From NCBI GenBank assembly GCA_019309245.1, contig JAFDGP010000151.1, positions 1 to 6,268 on the forward strand: DNA of 6,268 bases. Direction: 5' to 3'. The notes below the pieces were generated by a model. That model was not told where the DNA came from. It did not search any database and saw only the letters and a program-made list of their open reading frames with translations. The position numbers and the translations under genes were made by a program. Origin of the DNA: Deltaproteobacteria bacterium (lineage in GTDB: Bacteria > Desulfobacterota > Desulfobacteria > Desulfobacterales > C00003060). Positions 1-6,102 of this stretch are shown here, one piece after another; the stretch's first letter is position 1, and each line of letters begins with the position of its first letter.

Positions 1-59
1 ACAAGCCATGGGTCTTCCCCCGGATCCGCCGGTTGCTGAGTTTGCCGGAGATGCGAGGC

Positions 60-99
60 GGTGGGCGTGCCGACGTACTGTTGTACTTCAAGCGCCCAC
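60..99. repeat. Strong hairpin-forming inverted repeat
   Basis: GGTGGGCG at 60-67 is perfectly complementary to CGCCCACC at 92-99. The 24-base loop contains a second small pair, GTAC-TGTT-GTAC, near its middle. No T-run follows on either strand, so it is not a classical intrinsic terminator. It could be a structured RNA end, an intergenic repeat unit, or chance structure within a gene that continues off the left edge. Confidence 0.45.
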
Positions 100-137
100 C
101 AACAAAGCAGATCCAGTAAAATCAGCATCCCCGAAGG

Positions 138-260
138 GCCAAAAAAACGAAGATCAAAATGGATCTGCTCACGCTGAAGCCAAGTGAAGGGTTTCAACCA
201 GCGTTTTTGTTCAACACGCTGCAATCATGCCATAAGAGTCCCATCTTCGTTTTTTTTGGC
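138..260. repeat. Long inverted repeat with A-tract and T-tract arms
   Basis: The left arm GCCAAAAAAACGAAGAT (138-154) and the right arm at 243-260 are complementary over 17-18 bases, differing only by one extra T in the right-hand T-run. The 88 bases between them contain CAGCGT at 199-204, which can pair with ACGCTG at either 171-176 or 216-221, giving two mutually exclusive inner hairpins. A-tract, stem and T-tract in mirror order are typical of bidirectional terminators, but the loop is far longer than usual. A small non-coding RNA or a miniature inverted-repeat element are alternatives. No target-site duplication was found by eye. Confidence 0.45.
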
Positions 261-472
261 GGTGGATTTGGGCTTTCAGGGACACGCCATGAAGTGGACG
301 AATGCGCTTGTGTGGTAAGCGATGTGTATTTCACGGCACGGTGTGGCGTTGCGTTCTCATTTTCGGCAAAAGTTTTCCACCCCTGTGATCCAAATTTCCC
401 ATCTGGTCAGCCTAACTACCTGAAAGTACGTGTGGCGGTGTTCAGCATGGTTCTTGCAGCTTTCCATGATAT

Positions 473-501
473 TTGCTAAGCACACAGCCGGGATGGATAA
501 T
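473..501 (+). promoter_or_regulatory. Candidate sigma70-type promoter for the PilZ gene
   Basis: TTGCTA at 473-478 (4 of 6 to the -35 consensus) is followed after exactly 17 bases by GATAAT at 496-501 (5 of 6 to the -10 consensus). Transcription would start near 508, leaving a leader of about 130 bases before the GTG start at 641. It is the best-spaced promoter I see upstream of the PilZ gene. Confidence 0.4.
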
Positions 502-580
502 ACAAAAAGTGGCAATATGCAACAGACGGGGTACGTTGAATCCGTGTACAATCCAACGGCGAAGGTCCTGATCCGGTGAT

Positions 581-611
581 TTGATTTCCCGACAGCTGAC
601 CAAGGAATCAA
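581..611 (+). promoter_or_regulatory. Stem-loop in the PilZ gene leader
   Basis: TTGATTTCC at 581-589 pairs with GGAATCAA at 604-611, an 8-bp stem with one bulged T and a 14-base loop. It ends 16 bases before the ribosome binding site. It might tune translation or stability of the mRNA. It also overlaps the alternative TTG start at 581, which makes that start less attractive. Confidence 0.25.
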
Positions 612-627
612 CAAAAAGACGGCGGGC

Positions 628-633
628 GGAGGG
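628..633 (+). promoter_or_regulatory. Ribosome binding site that sets the PilZ start
   Basis: GGAGGG, a near-ideal anti-16S match, lies seven bases before GTG at 641. No comparable site precedes the in-frame TTG at 581, so this site supports the shorter protein. Confidence 0.7.
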
Positions 634-640
634 TAATCTG

Positions 641-988
641 GTGGAAAGAAGACGCCATAGGCGATTCAAGGTTGATGGAAGGGCCATTGCATACTATCGC
701 ACCAATTCTCCAAAAGTCGCAGAGATTATCGATATCAGCCCCGGGGGGGTGGCGCTGTCTCATGTCGGCGGTGCAGAGGCGCCGGACAGCCGTTTCGAAC
801 TCGAGATTGTATTTCCCGACCGTACGGACTACGTGGACCGGATTCCGTGTGTGGCTGTTTCGGACTGCCGAATCGATTCCGAGTCCCGAACCAGGCGTTG
901 TGGGGCGAGTTTCGGGAAGCTTACGGGACAGCAGCAGGCCAAGATTCAAACCTTCATCGATACCTTTTGCTGGCGTGCCGACTGCTAG
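641..988 (+). CDS. Small PilZ-domain protein, probable cyclic di-GMP receptor
   Basis: PilZ domains bind the second messenger cyclic di-GMP and pass the signal on to motility, adhesion or envelope targets. This 115-residue protein is little more than the one domain. The arginine motif RxxxR lies at residues 3-8 (ERRRHRRFKV), and the second ligand motif is D31-I-S33-P-G-G36, matching the family's D/NxSxxG. The C-terminal part (RRCGASFGKLTGQQQ) is typical of short PilZ proteins. Both ligand-binding motifs are intact, so binding is expected, but the partner cannot be read from the sequence. There is no signal peptide or membrane segment. I chose GTG at 641 because of the GGAGGG site just upstream; a TTG at 581 would add 20 residues. 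It is convergent with the minus-strand operon and probably transcribed alone from the promoter near 473. Confidence 0.85.
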   Translation: MERRRHRRFKVDGRAIAYYRTNSPKVAEIIDISPGGVALSHVGGAEAPDSRFELEIVFPDRTDYVDRIPCVAVSDCRIDSESRTRRCGASFGKLTGQQQAKIQTFIDTFCWRADC

Positions 989-1126
989 CCCCTGCATACC
1001 GCGTTTTCAATGTTCGATTTTCTGTCGGCACCAGTAGCGCAAAGGAAACGATTTGTTTCTCCCGCCGGCCATGCCGCACAAAACCTCTGGATTTACCAAT
1101 GGAAAGCCTGCGCCGGTGACCATTGA

Positions 1127-2245
1127 TTATTTTTCCGTTGCAGACAGGTTCTTATTATTCTCCATAAACGGTCCTTTTTCATCGCAGCAGCGTTTTTGCG
1201 GTTGTTGCGCATCGTGCACACCCGGGGTAAACGCCACACGCAGGGTTCCCGCCGGCACATGAGGGTCGCCCACGACCTGAACTCCTCGAAGGCCAAAGCG
1301 TTTGATCAGAGCCCTGATGTTTTCCCGGCGGTGTCCCACCGCCCGGGAGACCTCCCCGGGGAAAACGCGAACTGTTACCCGGTCGAACGGCCGGGTTTTT
1401 CCATCCAGCACCCGGATTGCAAGGTCCAGAAACCGCCGTGAATGAACCATGTGCCCGAAGGCCGGGTGAAACGGGCCTGCTACGACAGTGCCCGGTTTCA
1501 GCAGACTCGTGCTTGCCTGCAAGCCCATCCGAATGACTGTCACATTGCGGGTTGCAAAAATGTCGTAGAGTTCCGTGACAATCTCCACGGCCCGGGCCAG
1601 GGTCAACGGAACAAAACGGCCGGAGCGATACCAGCGTTCCAGCTCGGTGTTCTTGATGACCACGGTGGGGTATATTCGCACAACATCAGGTTGCAGTTCG
1701 GCGACCCTGAGGCCCGTTTCCAGGATAGATGCCCGCGTGTCTCCGGGAAGGCCCGGCATAATCTGGATGCCCACGCCCAGGCCGTGGGCCCGGAGGAGGC
1801 CCACCGCCCTTGCGGTGTCTTGCGCCTGATGGTTCCGTCGGCAATGATTCAGGACACGGTTGTCCATGGACTGGGCGCCGAGTTCGACCACCCGCACCGT
1901 GTAAGGCGCCAGCGCCTCTAGGGCCTCCGGGGTGACCGAGTCGGGCCGGGTGGAAAAGCGAACGCCCTGCGCCGTCCCATCATCAACGAAGCGTTGCGCG
2001 ATATCCAGCAGCATGTTTCCATATGAAGGGTGAAGCCCCAGAAAGTTGCCGCCGTAAAATGCGATCTCGGTTCGGCTCCGCCGGGGGCCCTTGTAGTCCA
2101 GAAAACGACGGATTCCCGATCGCACCTCGCCAGCCGACAGCCTGCTGGCGTTGATGCCGGTGATGGTTGTCTGGTTACAGTACACACAACGGTGGGGGCA
2201 TCCGCTGTGGGGGACAAATACCGGGACGATAAACAATTCGTGCAT
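1127..2245 (-). CDS. Elp3-like radical SAM protein without acetyltransferase domain
   Basis: This 372-residue protein belongs to the Elp3-related radical SAM family. The [4Fe-4S]/SAM-binding motif CxxxCxxC is C16-PHR-C20-VY-C23. It is followed by a GGNF segment (65-68), ELGAQS (121-126), a GLPGDT segment (165-170), and the Elp3-type IRMGLQ (238-243) and GPFHPAFG (257-264). True Elp3 enzymes, which modify wobble uridines in tRNA, add a C-terminal acetyltransferase domain; here the chain stops soon after the radical SAM part with a polar tail of about 30 residues. Short homologues next to rnc are known in other bacteria, where their role is not settled to my knowledge. The start has a GGGAAG ribosome binding site five bases upstream, and the gene follows the rnc stop by 23 bases, so it is probably the last gene of the operon. 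A tRNA or rRNA modification role is inference. Confidence 0.85.
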   Translation of the reverse strand: MHELFIVPVFVPHSGCPHRCVYCNQTTITGINASRLSAGEVRSGIRRFLDYKGPRRSRTEIAFYGGNFLGLHPSYGNMLLDIAQRFVDDGTAQGVRFSTRPDSVTPEALEALAPYTVRVVELGAQSMDNRVLNHCRRNHQAQDTARAVGLLRAHGLGVGIQIMPGLPGDTRASILETGLRVAELQPDVVRIYPTVVIKNTELERWYRSGRFVPLTLARAVEIVTELYDIFATRNVTVIRMGLQASTSLLKPGTVVAGPFHPAFGHMVHSRRFLDLAIRVLDGKTRPFDRVTVRVFPGEVSRAVGHRRENIRALIKRFGLRGVQVVGDPHVPAGTLRVAFTPGVHDAQQPQKRCCDEKGPFMENNKNLSATEK

Positions 2246-2268
2246 GATGGCTTCCCGTGATGTGGATT

Positions 2269-2982
2269 CTACGGGTGGTCTTCGCTGTTCTCTTGCAGTT
2301 TTCGAAGAGCTTCGGAAGCGGCATCTTGTTCAGCCGCTTTTTTACTCTTGCCTGTTCCCCAGGCGGTCAGCCTGTCTGCGACAGTGAGGCGTACCTCGAA
2401 GGTCTTGTCATGGTCGGGACCGCTTTCTTTGATAACGCGGTAGCACGGAATTGTCTTGTACCGGGCCTGGACCAACTCTTGAAGCTGGCTCTTAAAATCT
2501 TCGGCAGCAATCTTTTCGTTGATGGAAGCAATGATTTCGGAAAAGTGGCGCCTGACCACGCCGAACGCGGCGGCCAGGCCGCCATCCAGATAGACGGCGG
2601 CCATAACAGCCTCAAAGGCATCGGCAAGGATGGACGCCTTTTGTTCCCCGTGGCTGAGCGTCTCCCCTTTTCCCAGGCGGATGTAGTCGCCGATGCGCAG
2701 GCGCTGCGCGATGGATGCGAGCTGTGTTTCGTTGACGATGGCGGCACGCATTCTGGACAGGTCTCCTTCCCGGCTGTTCGGGAAGTGATCCATCAGGATG
2801 TGGCTGACCACAAGGTCAAGCACGGCATCCCCGAGAAATTCCAGTCGTTCGTTATCGTTCAGCAAAGGGTTGTGTTGTTCATTGACAAAGGAGCTGTGAT
2901 GCATGGCCTGTTGAAGCAGCGCCTTGTCACGGAATAGATGACCCAGTGCTGTTTCCAGGAGTTCAAGGGATTGGAGGGTCAT
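2269..2982 (-). CDS. rnc: Ribonuclease III
   Basis: RNase III cleaves double-stranded RNA, processing the rRNA precursor and some mRNAs in the cytoplasm as a homodimer. The 237-residue protein has the family's usual length and order. The nuclease domain carries the signature NERLEFLGDAV at 44-54, with metal ligands E48 and D52, then D121 and E124 in ILADAFEAV. The spacings between these residues equal those of the E. coli catalytic set (E41, D45, D114, E117). The double-stranded RNA-binding domain spans about 162-230 and has GPDH (188-191) and the GKSKKAAEQDAA stretch (211-222). All catalytic residues are present, so it should be active. Its ATG overlaps the TGA of the upstream TPR gene (ATGA), and its ribosome binding site AAGGA lies inside that gene seven bases upstream, so the two are probably translationally coupled. 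In many bacteria rnc sits with era or lepB; here it follows a radical SAM/TPR pair. Confidence 0.97.
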   Translation of the reverse strand: MTLQSLELLETALGHLFRDKALLQQAMHHSSFVNEQHNPLLNDNERLEFLGDAVLDLVVSHILMDHFPNSREGDLSRMRAAIVNETQLASIAQRLRIGDYIRLGKGETLSHGEQKASILADAFEAVMAAVYLDGGLAAAFGVVRRHFSEIIASINEKIAAEDFKSQLQELVQARYKTIPCYRVIKESGPDHDKTFEVRLTVADRLTAWGTGKSKKAAEQDAASEALRKLQENSEDHP

Positions 2983-4526
2983 TGCGGCTTCCTTAACCGG
3001 GTCAAGTTTTCTTGAGCGACCGACAACCCCGGGTCCAGTGCCAGGGCCTTTTCATACATGGCTGCGGCCTTTTCCACCTCACCCTTCTCACGGTAATTGG
3101 CCCCCAGGCTCGCGTAGTCTATGGCAGAGTCCGGATCCAGCGCCACGGCCGCCTCGAGGTTTTCAATGGCCTTGTCGTGGTTTTTGAGCTGGAAGTAAGC
3201 ATAGGCCAGCGTACTGTATAATTCCTTGACGTTTCCGGCATATTCTTTTTCGGTTTCCAGCGCCGTGACCGCCTCACTGTAGCGCGCCAGGTTGTTAAAG
3301 CAAGTGGCCAGATAGAGCGCGATCCGGATCCGGTCCTCTGCCGGAGGCGACAATTTAAAGGCAGCTTGAAAGGCAGCAAGCGCTTGCGAATAATCACCCT
3401 GTTGGAAATAACATGTGCCCAGATAGAAATGGAAAAAGTGTTCATGGGCGTAGGCGGACTCCGCCGCTCTAAAGGCCGAAACGGCTTTTTCGTGATCCCC
3501 CATCGCCGCCCGACACAGTCCGACCCGGAAGTACACAGCATGCCTTTGCTCGGCAGGGGAAAAGGCCAAAGAGGCCTCAAACTTCATTACCGCTTCCATA
3601 TAGGCCCCGGCGTCTTGATACAGGGTCCCGAGACGATACAGCACGGCCCCGATCCCGCCTGCTTGATCTTTGGGCATCGGCGAGTCGGCCACAGTGTCAA
3701 CAGCGCGTGCCAGGCACGCCAGGCATGCTGAAGGCGTGCGGGTCTGTGCCGCTGCGGCGGTCAAGCGTTCCGGGTCTGTGCCGGCGTAAAGGTTTCCCAG
3801 GGCCTCGCGTTCGAGGAATTGGTCGATACAGGCGTACACCATGCCGTCGGATGCCGAGACAACCACCCCGGGATTGCATGCAATTCGGTCGAGGCCGAGC
3901 CCAGATTCCAGACGGTCAATCAGGGCCTCTACGGCCCGTTGAGCAGACAGGTGGAACACCACGCTAGCCGGATCGCCGGCGCTTCGGGCGCCATAGTACA
4001 GTTTTTCCGTGACCGCTCGCAACGCCCGGCTGCGTGTCAGGTGCAGGGTATCGTCATTAAGGTACAGGCCGGGCATCATAAAGGCTTTTTTGAGCGAATC
4101 CAGAAGCGCTTCCAGGGCTGAGACGTCGATGTCTTTGTCGGGGATCACCACAGGCAGCAAAATCATACGCGGCACCTCCTGGTGCGCATAGCCCTCACGG
4201 TCAAACTCCAGGGTAGAGCGCTTCCAGCCCTGATAATAGTATTGATAGAGATGCTGTGCTTCAGCCGGTTTTTCCAGGTGGACCCCATGGATAAAATGGA
4301 CATAGATCCGCGCGCACCGGTTTTCTCTAAGATGGGCTCTGGCCACCTTCTGGATGCGCTCTATCCGGGGCATGCCGTCGGCCAGGTCTTTACAGACCAG
4401 GTAAAGGTTGGCCGTCAGGTTGACATGGCAAAGAACGTCCTCAAGGGCGTTACACAAGGCATCGAGTCTCTCGGTGTCCGGCGGGTCCAGGATAACATAG
4501 ATGTCTTGCGGTGCTGTGAACCTCAT
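2979..4526 (-). CDS. SPASM-like cysteine motif and TPR protein, function unknown
   Basis: From ATG at 4526 the protein has 515 residues. Residues 1 to about 205 alternate predicted strands and helices (IYVILDP, LYLVC, RIYVHFIHG, MILLPVVIP), like a partial alpha/beta barrel, but contain no CxxxCxxC. Next comes C217-x10-G-x4-C233, then EALGNLY, then C268-LA-C271. This matches the opening of the SPASM auxiliary-cluster motif of peptide-modifying radical SAM enzymes, without its final CX5CX3C part. Residues from about 292 to 505 form roughly six TPRs, a protein-binding scaffold, with clear repeats such as the one ending EAAVALDPD. There is no signal peptide. I preferred ATG 4526, which has GGA eight bases upstream. 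In-frame alternatives are ATG 4583 and TTG 4628; the latter has GGAGGG upstream and adds 34 residues with three cysteines. It likely assists the neighbouring B12 radical SAM enzyme, but this is inference. The four cysteines might hold an iron-sulfur cluster or zinc. Confidence 0.8.
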   Translation of the reverse strand: MRFTAPQDIYVILDPPDTERLDALCNALEDVLCHVNLTANLYLVCKDLADGMPRIERIQKVARAHLRENRCARIYVHFIHGVHLEKPAEAQHLYQYYYQGWKRSTLEFDREGYAHQEVPRMILLPVVIPDKDIDVSALEALLDSLKKAFMMPGLYLNDDTLHLTRSRALRAVTEKLYYGARSAGDPASVVFHLSAQRAVEALIDRLESGLGLDRIACNPGVVVSASDGMVYACIDQFLEREALGNLYAGTDPERLTAAAAQTRTPSACLACLARAVDTVADSPMPKDQAGGIGAVLYRLGTLYQDAGAYMEAVMKFEASLAFSPAEQRHAVYFRVGLCRAAMGDHEKAVSAFRAAESAYAHEHFFHFYLGTCYFQQGDYSQALAAFQAAFKLSPPAEDRIRIALYLATCFNNLARYSEAVTALETEKEYAGNVKELYSTLAYAYFQLKNHDKAIENLEAAVALDPDSAIDYASLGANYREKGEVEKAAAMYEKALALDPGLSVAQENLTRLRKPQ

Positions 4527-4603
4527 CGGTTTATTCCAAACGGCATTTCCTGTGATGTAAAAACCCGGGGGCTGGTTACACATTTTACACCGGCCGGGTT
4601 CAT
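4523..4603 (-). CDS. Candidate 26-residue mini-ORF linking two operon genes
   Basis: This short frame starts at an ATG that overlaps the TGA of the B12 radical SAM gene (ATGA), and stops at a TGA that overlaps the ATG of the TPR gene (again ATGA). A GGCGGA ribosome-binding-like site lies seven bases before its start. The peptide begins MNPAGVKCVTSPRV, has one cysteine and no recognised family. It may only carry ribosomes from one gene to the next (translational coupling). It could instead be a small functional peptide, even a substrate of the adjacent enzyme. The evidence is positional only, and it is void if the TPR gene truly starts at 4583 or 4628, in which case this stretch is read in another frame. 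Confidence 0.3.
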   Translation of the reverse strand: MNPAGVKCVTSPRVFTSQEMPFGINR

Positions 4604-5883
4604 GACACAATCCGCCTTCCCCGGTCAAGCGAATTGGCCCTCCAGATCTGCTGGACCTTCTGGATTTCCTCGTGAGTCATGAAATCGGTTTCGTATTGCG
4701 AGCCTATGGAAATATAGGCAGGCCGCCTGGAATTAAGCGGCCGGATCCCGTAGTCCTCGTAATGCCGTGCCATGTGGGTCCCAAAATAGATTTGCATTTG
4801 CTGGGAGTTGGTATTTCCCATAATTTTTACGTTGTTTTTTTTGACGAATTCCAGTGTTGCCATGGCGTCATCGAATGTCTCGTAGGGCAGGCCGAAAATC
4901 GTGAACAGCTCTACCTCTATGCCATGTTCCTGGGCAATACGAATGGCACGGGCAACCTTTTCTACCGAAACATGTTTGTCCAGTTTCGGAAGGACCTTTG
5001 CCGATGCGGACTCAAGCCCAAAGGCGATGGTGGTCACCCCGGCACGCCGCATCATGTCCATCATTTCAGGGTTCACAAGGTCTGCGCGGGTCTGGAGCCA
5101 TATCTCCGTTTGAAGCCCCTCGCTCAATATCCGGTCCAGGAGTTCTTCCACGCGAGGCCATTGATACGAGATGTTGGGGTCGGCGAACCAGAGCCTGGAG
5201 ATCCCCTTTTTTTTGATCCACCTGATTTCTTCAATGACCCGCTCCACGGAGTGAAACGTGATGCGGTGGTTAAATGCATGGGGCGTATAACAAAATATAC
5301 AGTGGTGAGGACACCCTCGCGAGGTCAACATAATGGCTTCGCGCATGTGCTCGTAGTCAAAGATGTCGTTCAGATAGGGTGACGGGTAGTCATCCAGATC
5401 CACAGCCCCTTTTAGAGCCGGCGTGTCCAGCACGGCACCGTCTTCGTTACGCAATGTCACCCCGGCCAGGCCTGAATAGGGGGTTTGCCGACAAATCGCA
5501 TCCGCGACCGCTAGGAGCGTTTCTTCCCCGTTGGACCGACAGATGTAGTCCACGTCGGGCATCTCGTTAAGTGCGGCTGAAGGCAGAAACGTGGCCTGGG
5601 GGCCTCCGAGCGCAATTTTGATGTGATGGTCGACCGCTTTGATGAGTTTGGCCAGTCCCAGCACATACAACATGGTCCGTTGATAGGCTGTTAGTCCCAC
5701 AAGCGCGGGGCGAAAGTCCCTGACAAACGCCTGGAGCCCGGCCGCAGAAATCGTGGTGTCCTGTCCTATGGCCAGTATTTTGACGCAAACCCCCCTGGAT
5801 TGCAGGTAAGCCGCAATGTATCCGACGGAGATGGGGGTCGACGCAGGAGAAAAGGGGTTTATCTCGATCAAAAGAACGTTCAT
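4600..5883 (-). CDS. B12-binding-domain radical SAM protein
   Basis: This 427-residue protein has the layout of class B (cobalamin-binding-domain) radical SAM enzymes. Residues 1 to about 130 form a B12-binding-type Rossmann fold: MNVLLIEINPFSP, PISVGYIAAYL, PALVGLTAYQR, ALGGPQAT (91-98), then VDYICRSNGEETL (111-123). The radical SAM domain follows at about 180-340 with C191-PHH-C195-IF-C198 after TSRG. Later come FADPNIS (233-239), IAFGLESAS (286-294) and FTIFGLPYET (327-336). The cobalamin-ligating DxHxxG motif of methyltransferases is absent, as is usual in this class, so cobalamin binding is expected but not proven. Members perform methylations, ring contractions or cyclisations; the substrate cannot be read here. 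It is the first gene of the operon. No clear ribosome binding site precedes ATG 5883, in keeping with the almost leaderless promoter just upstream. Confidence 0.9.
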   Translation of the reverse strand: MNVLLIEINPFSPASTPISVGYIAAYLQSRGVCVKILAIGQDTTISAAGLQAFVRDFRPALVGLTAYQRTMLYVLGLAKLIKAVDHHIKIALGGPQATFLPSAALNEMPDVDYICRSNGEETLLAVADAICRQTPYSGLAGVTLRNEDGAVLDTPALKGAVDLDDYPSPYLNDIFDYEHMREAIMLTSRGCPHHCIFCYTPHAFNHRITFHSVERVIEEIRWIKKKGISRLWFADPNISYQWPRVEELLDRILSEGLQTEIWLQTRADLVNPEMMDMMRRAGVTTIAFGLESASAKVLPKLDKHVSVEKVARAIRIAQEHGIEVELFTIFGLPYETFDDAMATLEFVKKNNVKIMGNTNSQQMQIYFGTHMARHYEDYGIRPLNSRRPAYISIGSQYETDFMTHEEIQKVQQIWRANSLDRGRRIVS

Positions 5884-5893
5884 TGTGGCCGCA

Positions 5894-5923
5894 GTTATAG
5901 GGAAATCCCCGGGACCCGGTCAA
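5894..5923 (-). promoter_or_regulatory. Strong near-leaderless promoter of the minus-strand operon
   Basis: On the minus strand TTGACC (5923-5918, 5 of 6) is followed after 18 bases by TATAAC (5899-5894, 5 of 6). Only ten bases separate the -10 box from ATG 5883, so transcription would begin about four bases before the start codon. Such an mRNA has no room for a Shine-Dalgarno site, and indeed none is seen. Confidence 0.55.
5900..5919. promoter_or_regulatory. Palindromes inside the promoter spacer, possible operator
   Basis: The spacer of the operon promoter holds a perfect 11-bp palindrome, CCGGGACCCGG (5909-5919), directly abutting GGGAAATCCC (5900-5909), a second dyad. A regulator bound here would block the promoter. 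No known binding-site consensus is recognised; GC-rich palindromes can also arise by chance. Confidence 0.3.
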
Positions 5924-5988
5924 GTGAAAAACCATCGGACCGGACTTCTGCGATCATCGCGGCAAAGGGTACAGAGATTATTTTGAAG

Positions 5989-6018
5989 TTGCTTAAGACC
6001 GGAAAAGCGTCATATAAA
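5989..6018 (+). promoter_or_regulatory. Candidate promoter for the divergent right-hand gene
   Basis: TTGCTT (5989-5994) and TATAAA (6013-6018) are 18 bases apart on the plus strand. The -10 box is good (5 of 6) and the -35 box weak. Transcription would start near 6025, giving a leader of about 78 bases to the ATG at 6103. Confidence 0.3.
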
Positions 6019-6102
6019 AGTACGGTATCGTTGCCGTAATAATCATACATTTGCAGACTACCCTGTACGTTACATCCCGGCAAGCGATCCGGGAGAGGCT
6101 TG

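Larger units (their letters stand above)
1..472. other. Left-edge region without a confidently assigned gene
   Basis: No recognisable protein, tRNA or rRNA is seen here. Three readings stay open from the left edge: plus strand to a stop at about 187, plus strand to a stop at about 117, and minus strand from an ATG at 128 (42 codons to the edge, beginning MLILLDLLCWWALEV). None has a convincing ribosome binding site or a family signature, so I do not call any as a gene. An open frame of about 106 codons at 159-479 on the plus strand also lacks a ribosome binding site and known motifs. The region is less GC-rich in places, with A and T runs, and carries the inverted repeats listed separately. 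It may be intergenic DNA, a decayed gene or the edge of a mobile element. Confidence 0.5.

Noticed and set aside
368..383. On the minus strand GGGGTGGAAAACTTTT resembles terminal repeats of IS21-type elements
   Set aside because: Only one copy is visible and there is no transposase, so the resemblance is too weak to call a mobile-element end.
608..997. A 129-codon minus-strand open frame opposite the PilZ gene
   Set aside because: It is antisense to a gene with both PilZ ligand motifs and a strong ribosome binding site.
1044..1125. Weak inverted repeats in the convergent intergenic region: GAAAC/GTTTC near 1046-1060 and CAATGG/CCATTG at 1097-1102 and 1120-1125
   Set aside because: The stems are only 5-6 bp, loops are long or no T-run follows, so neither qualifies as an intrinsic terminator, although a terminator is expected here.
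1442..1921. A 159-codon plus-strand open frame opposite the Elp3-like gene
   Set aside because: Antisense to a well-supported gene and without family signature.
2257..2937. A 226-codon plus-strand open frame opposite rnc
   Set aside because: It lies wholly antisense to a complete RNase III gene with every catalytic residue, and its translation has no recognisable motif.
4672..5382. A 236-codon plus-strand open frame opposite the B12 radical SAM gene
   Set aside because: It is the complement of clear radical SAM coding sequence; no family motif is seen in its translation.
5895..6050. A 51-codon minus-strand frame (MYDYYGNDTVLLYDAF...) just upstream of the radical SAM gene, with AGGGT nine bases before its ATG
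   Set aside because: Its last codons overlap the -10 box of the strong operon promoter, its third codon positions are AT-richer than those of the neighbours, and it shows no known family. A small peptide gene is not excluded, but the promoter explains the sequence better.
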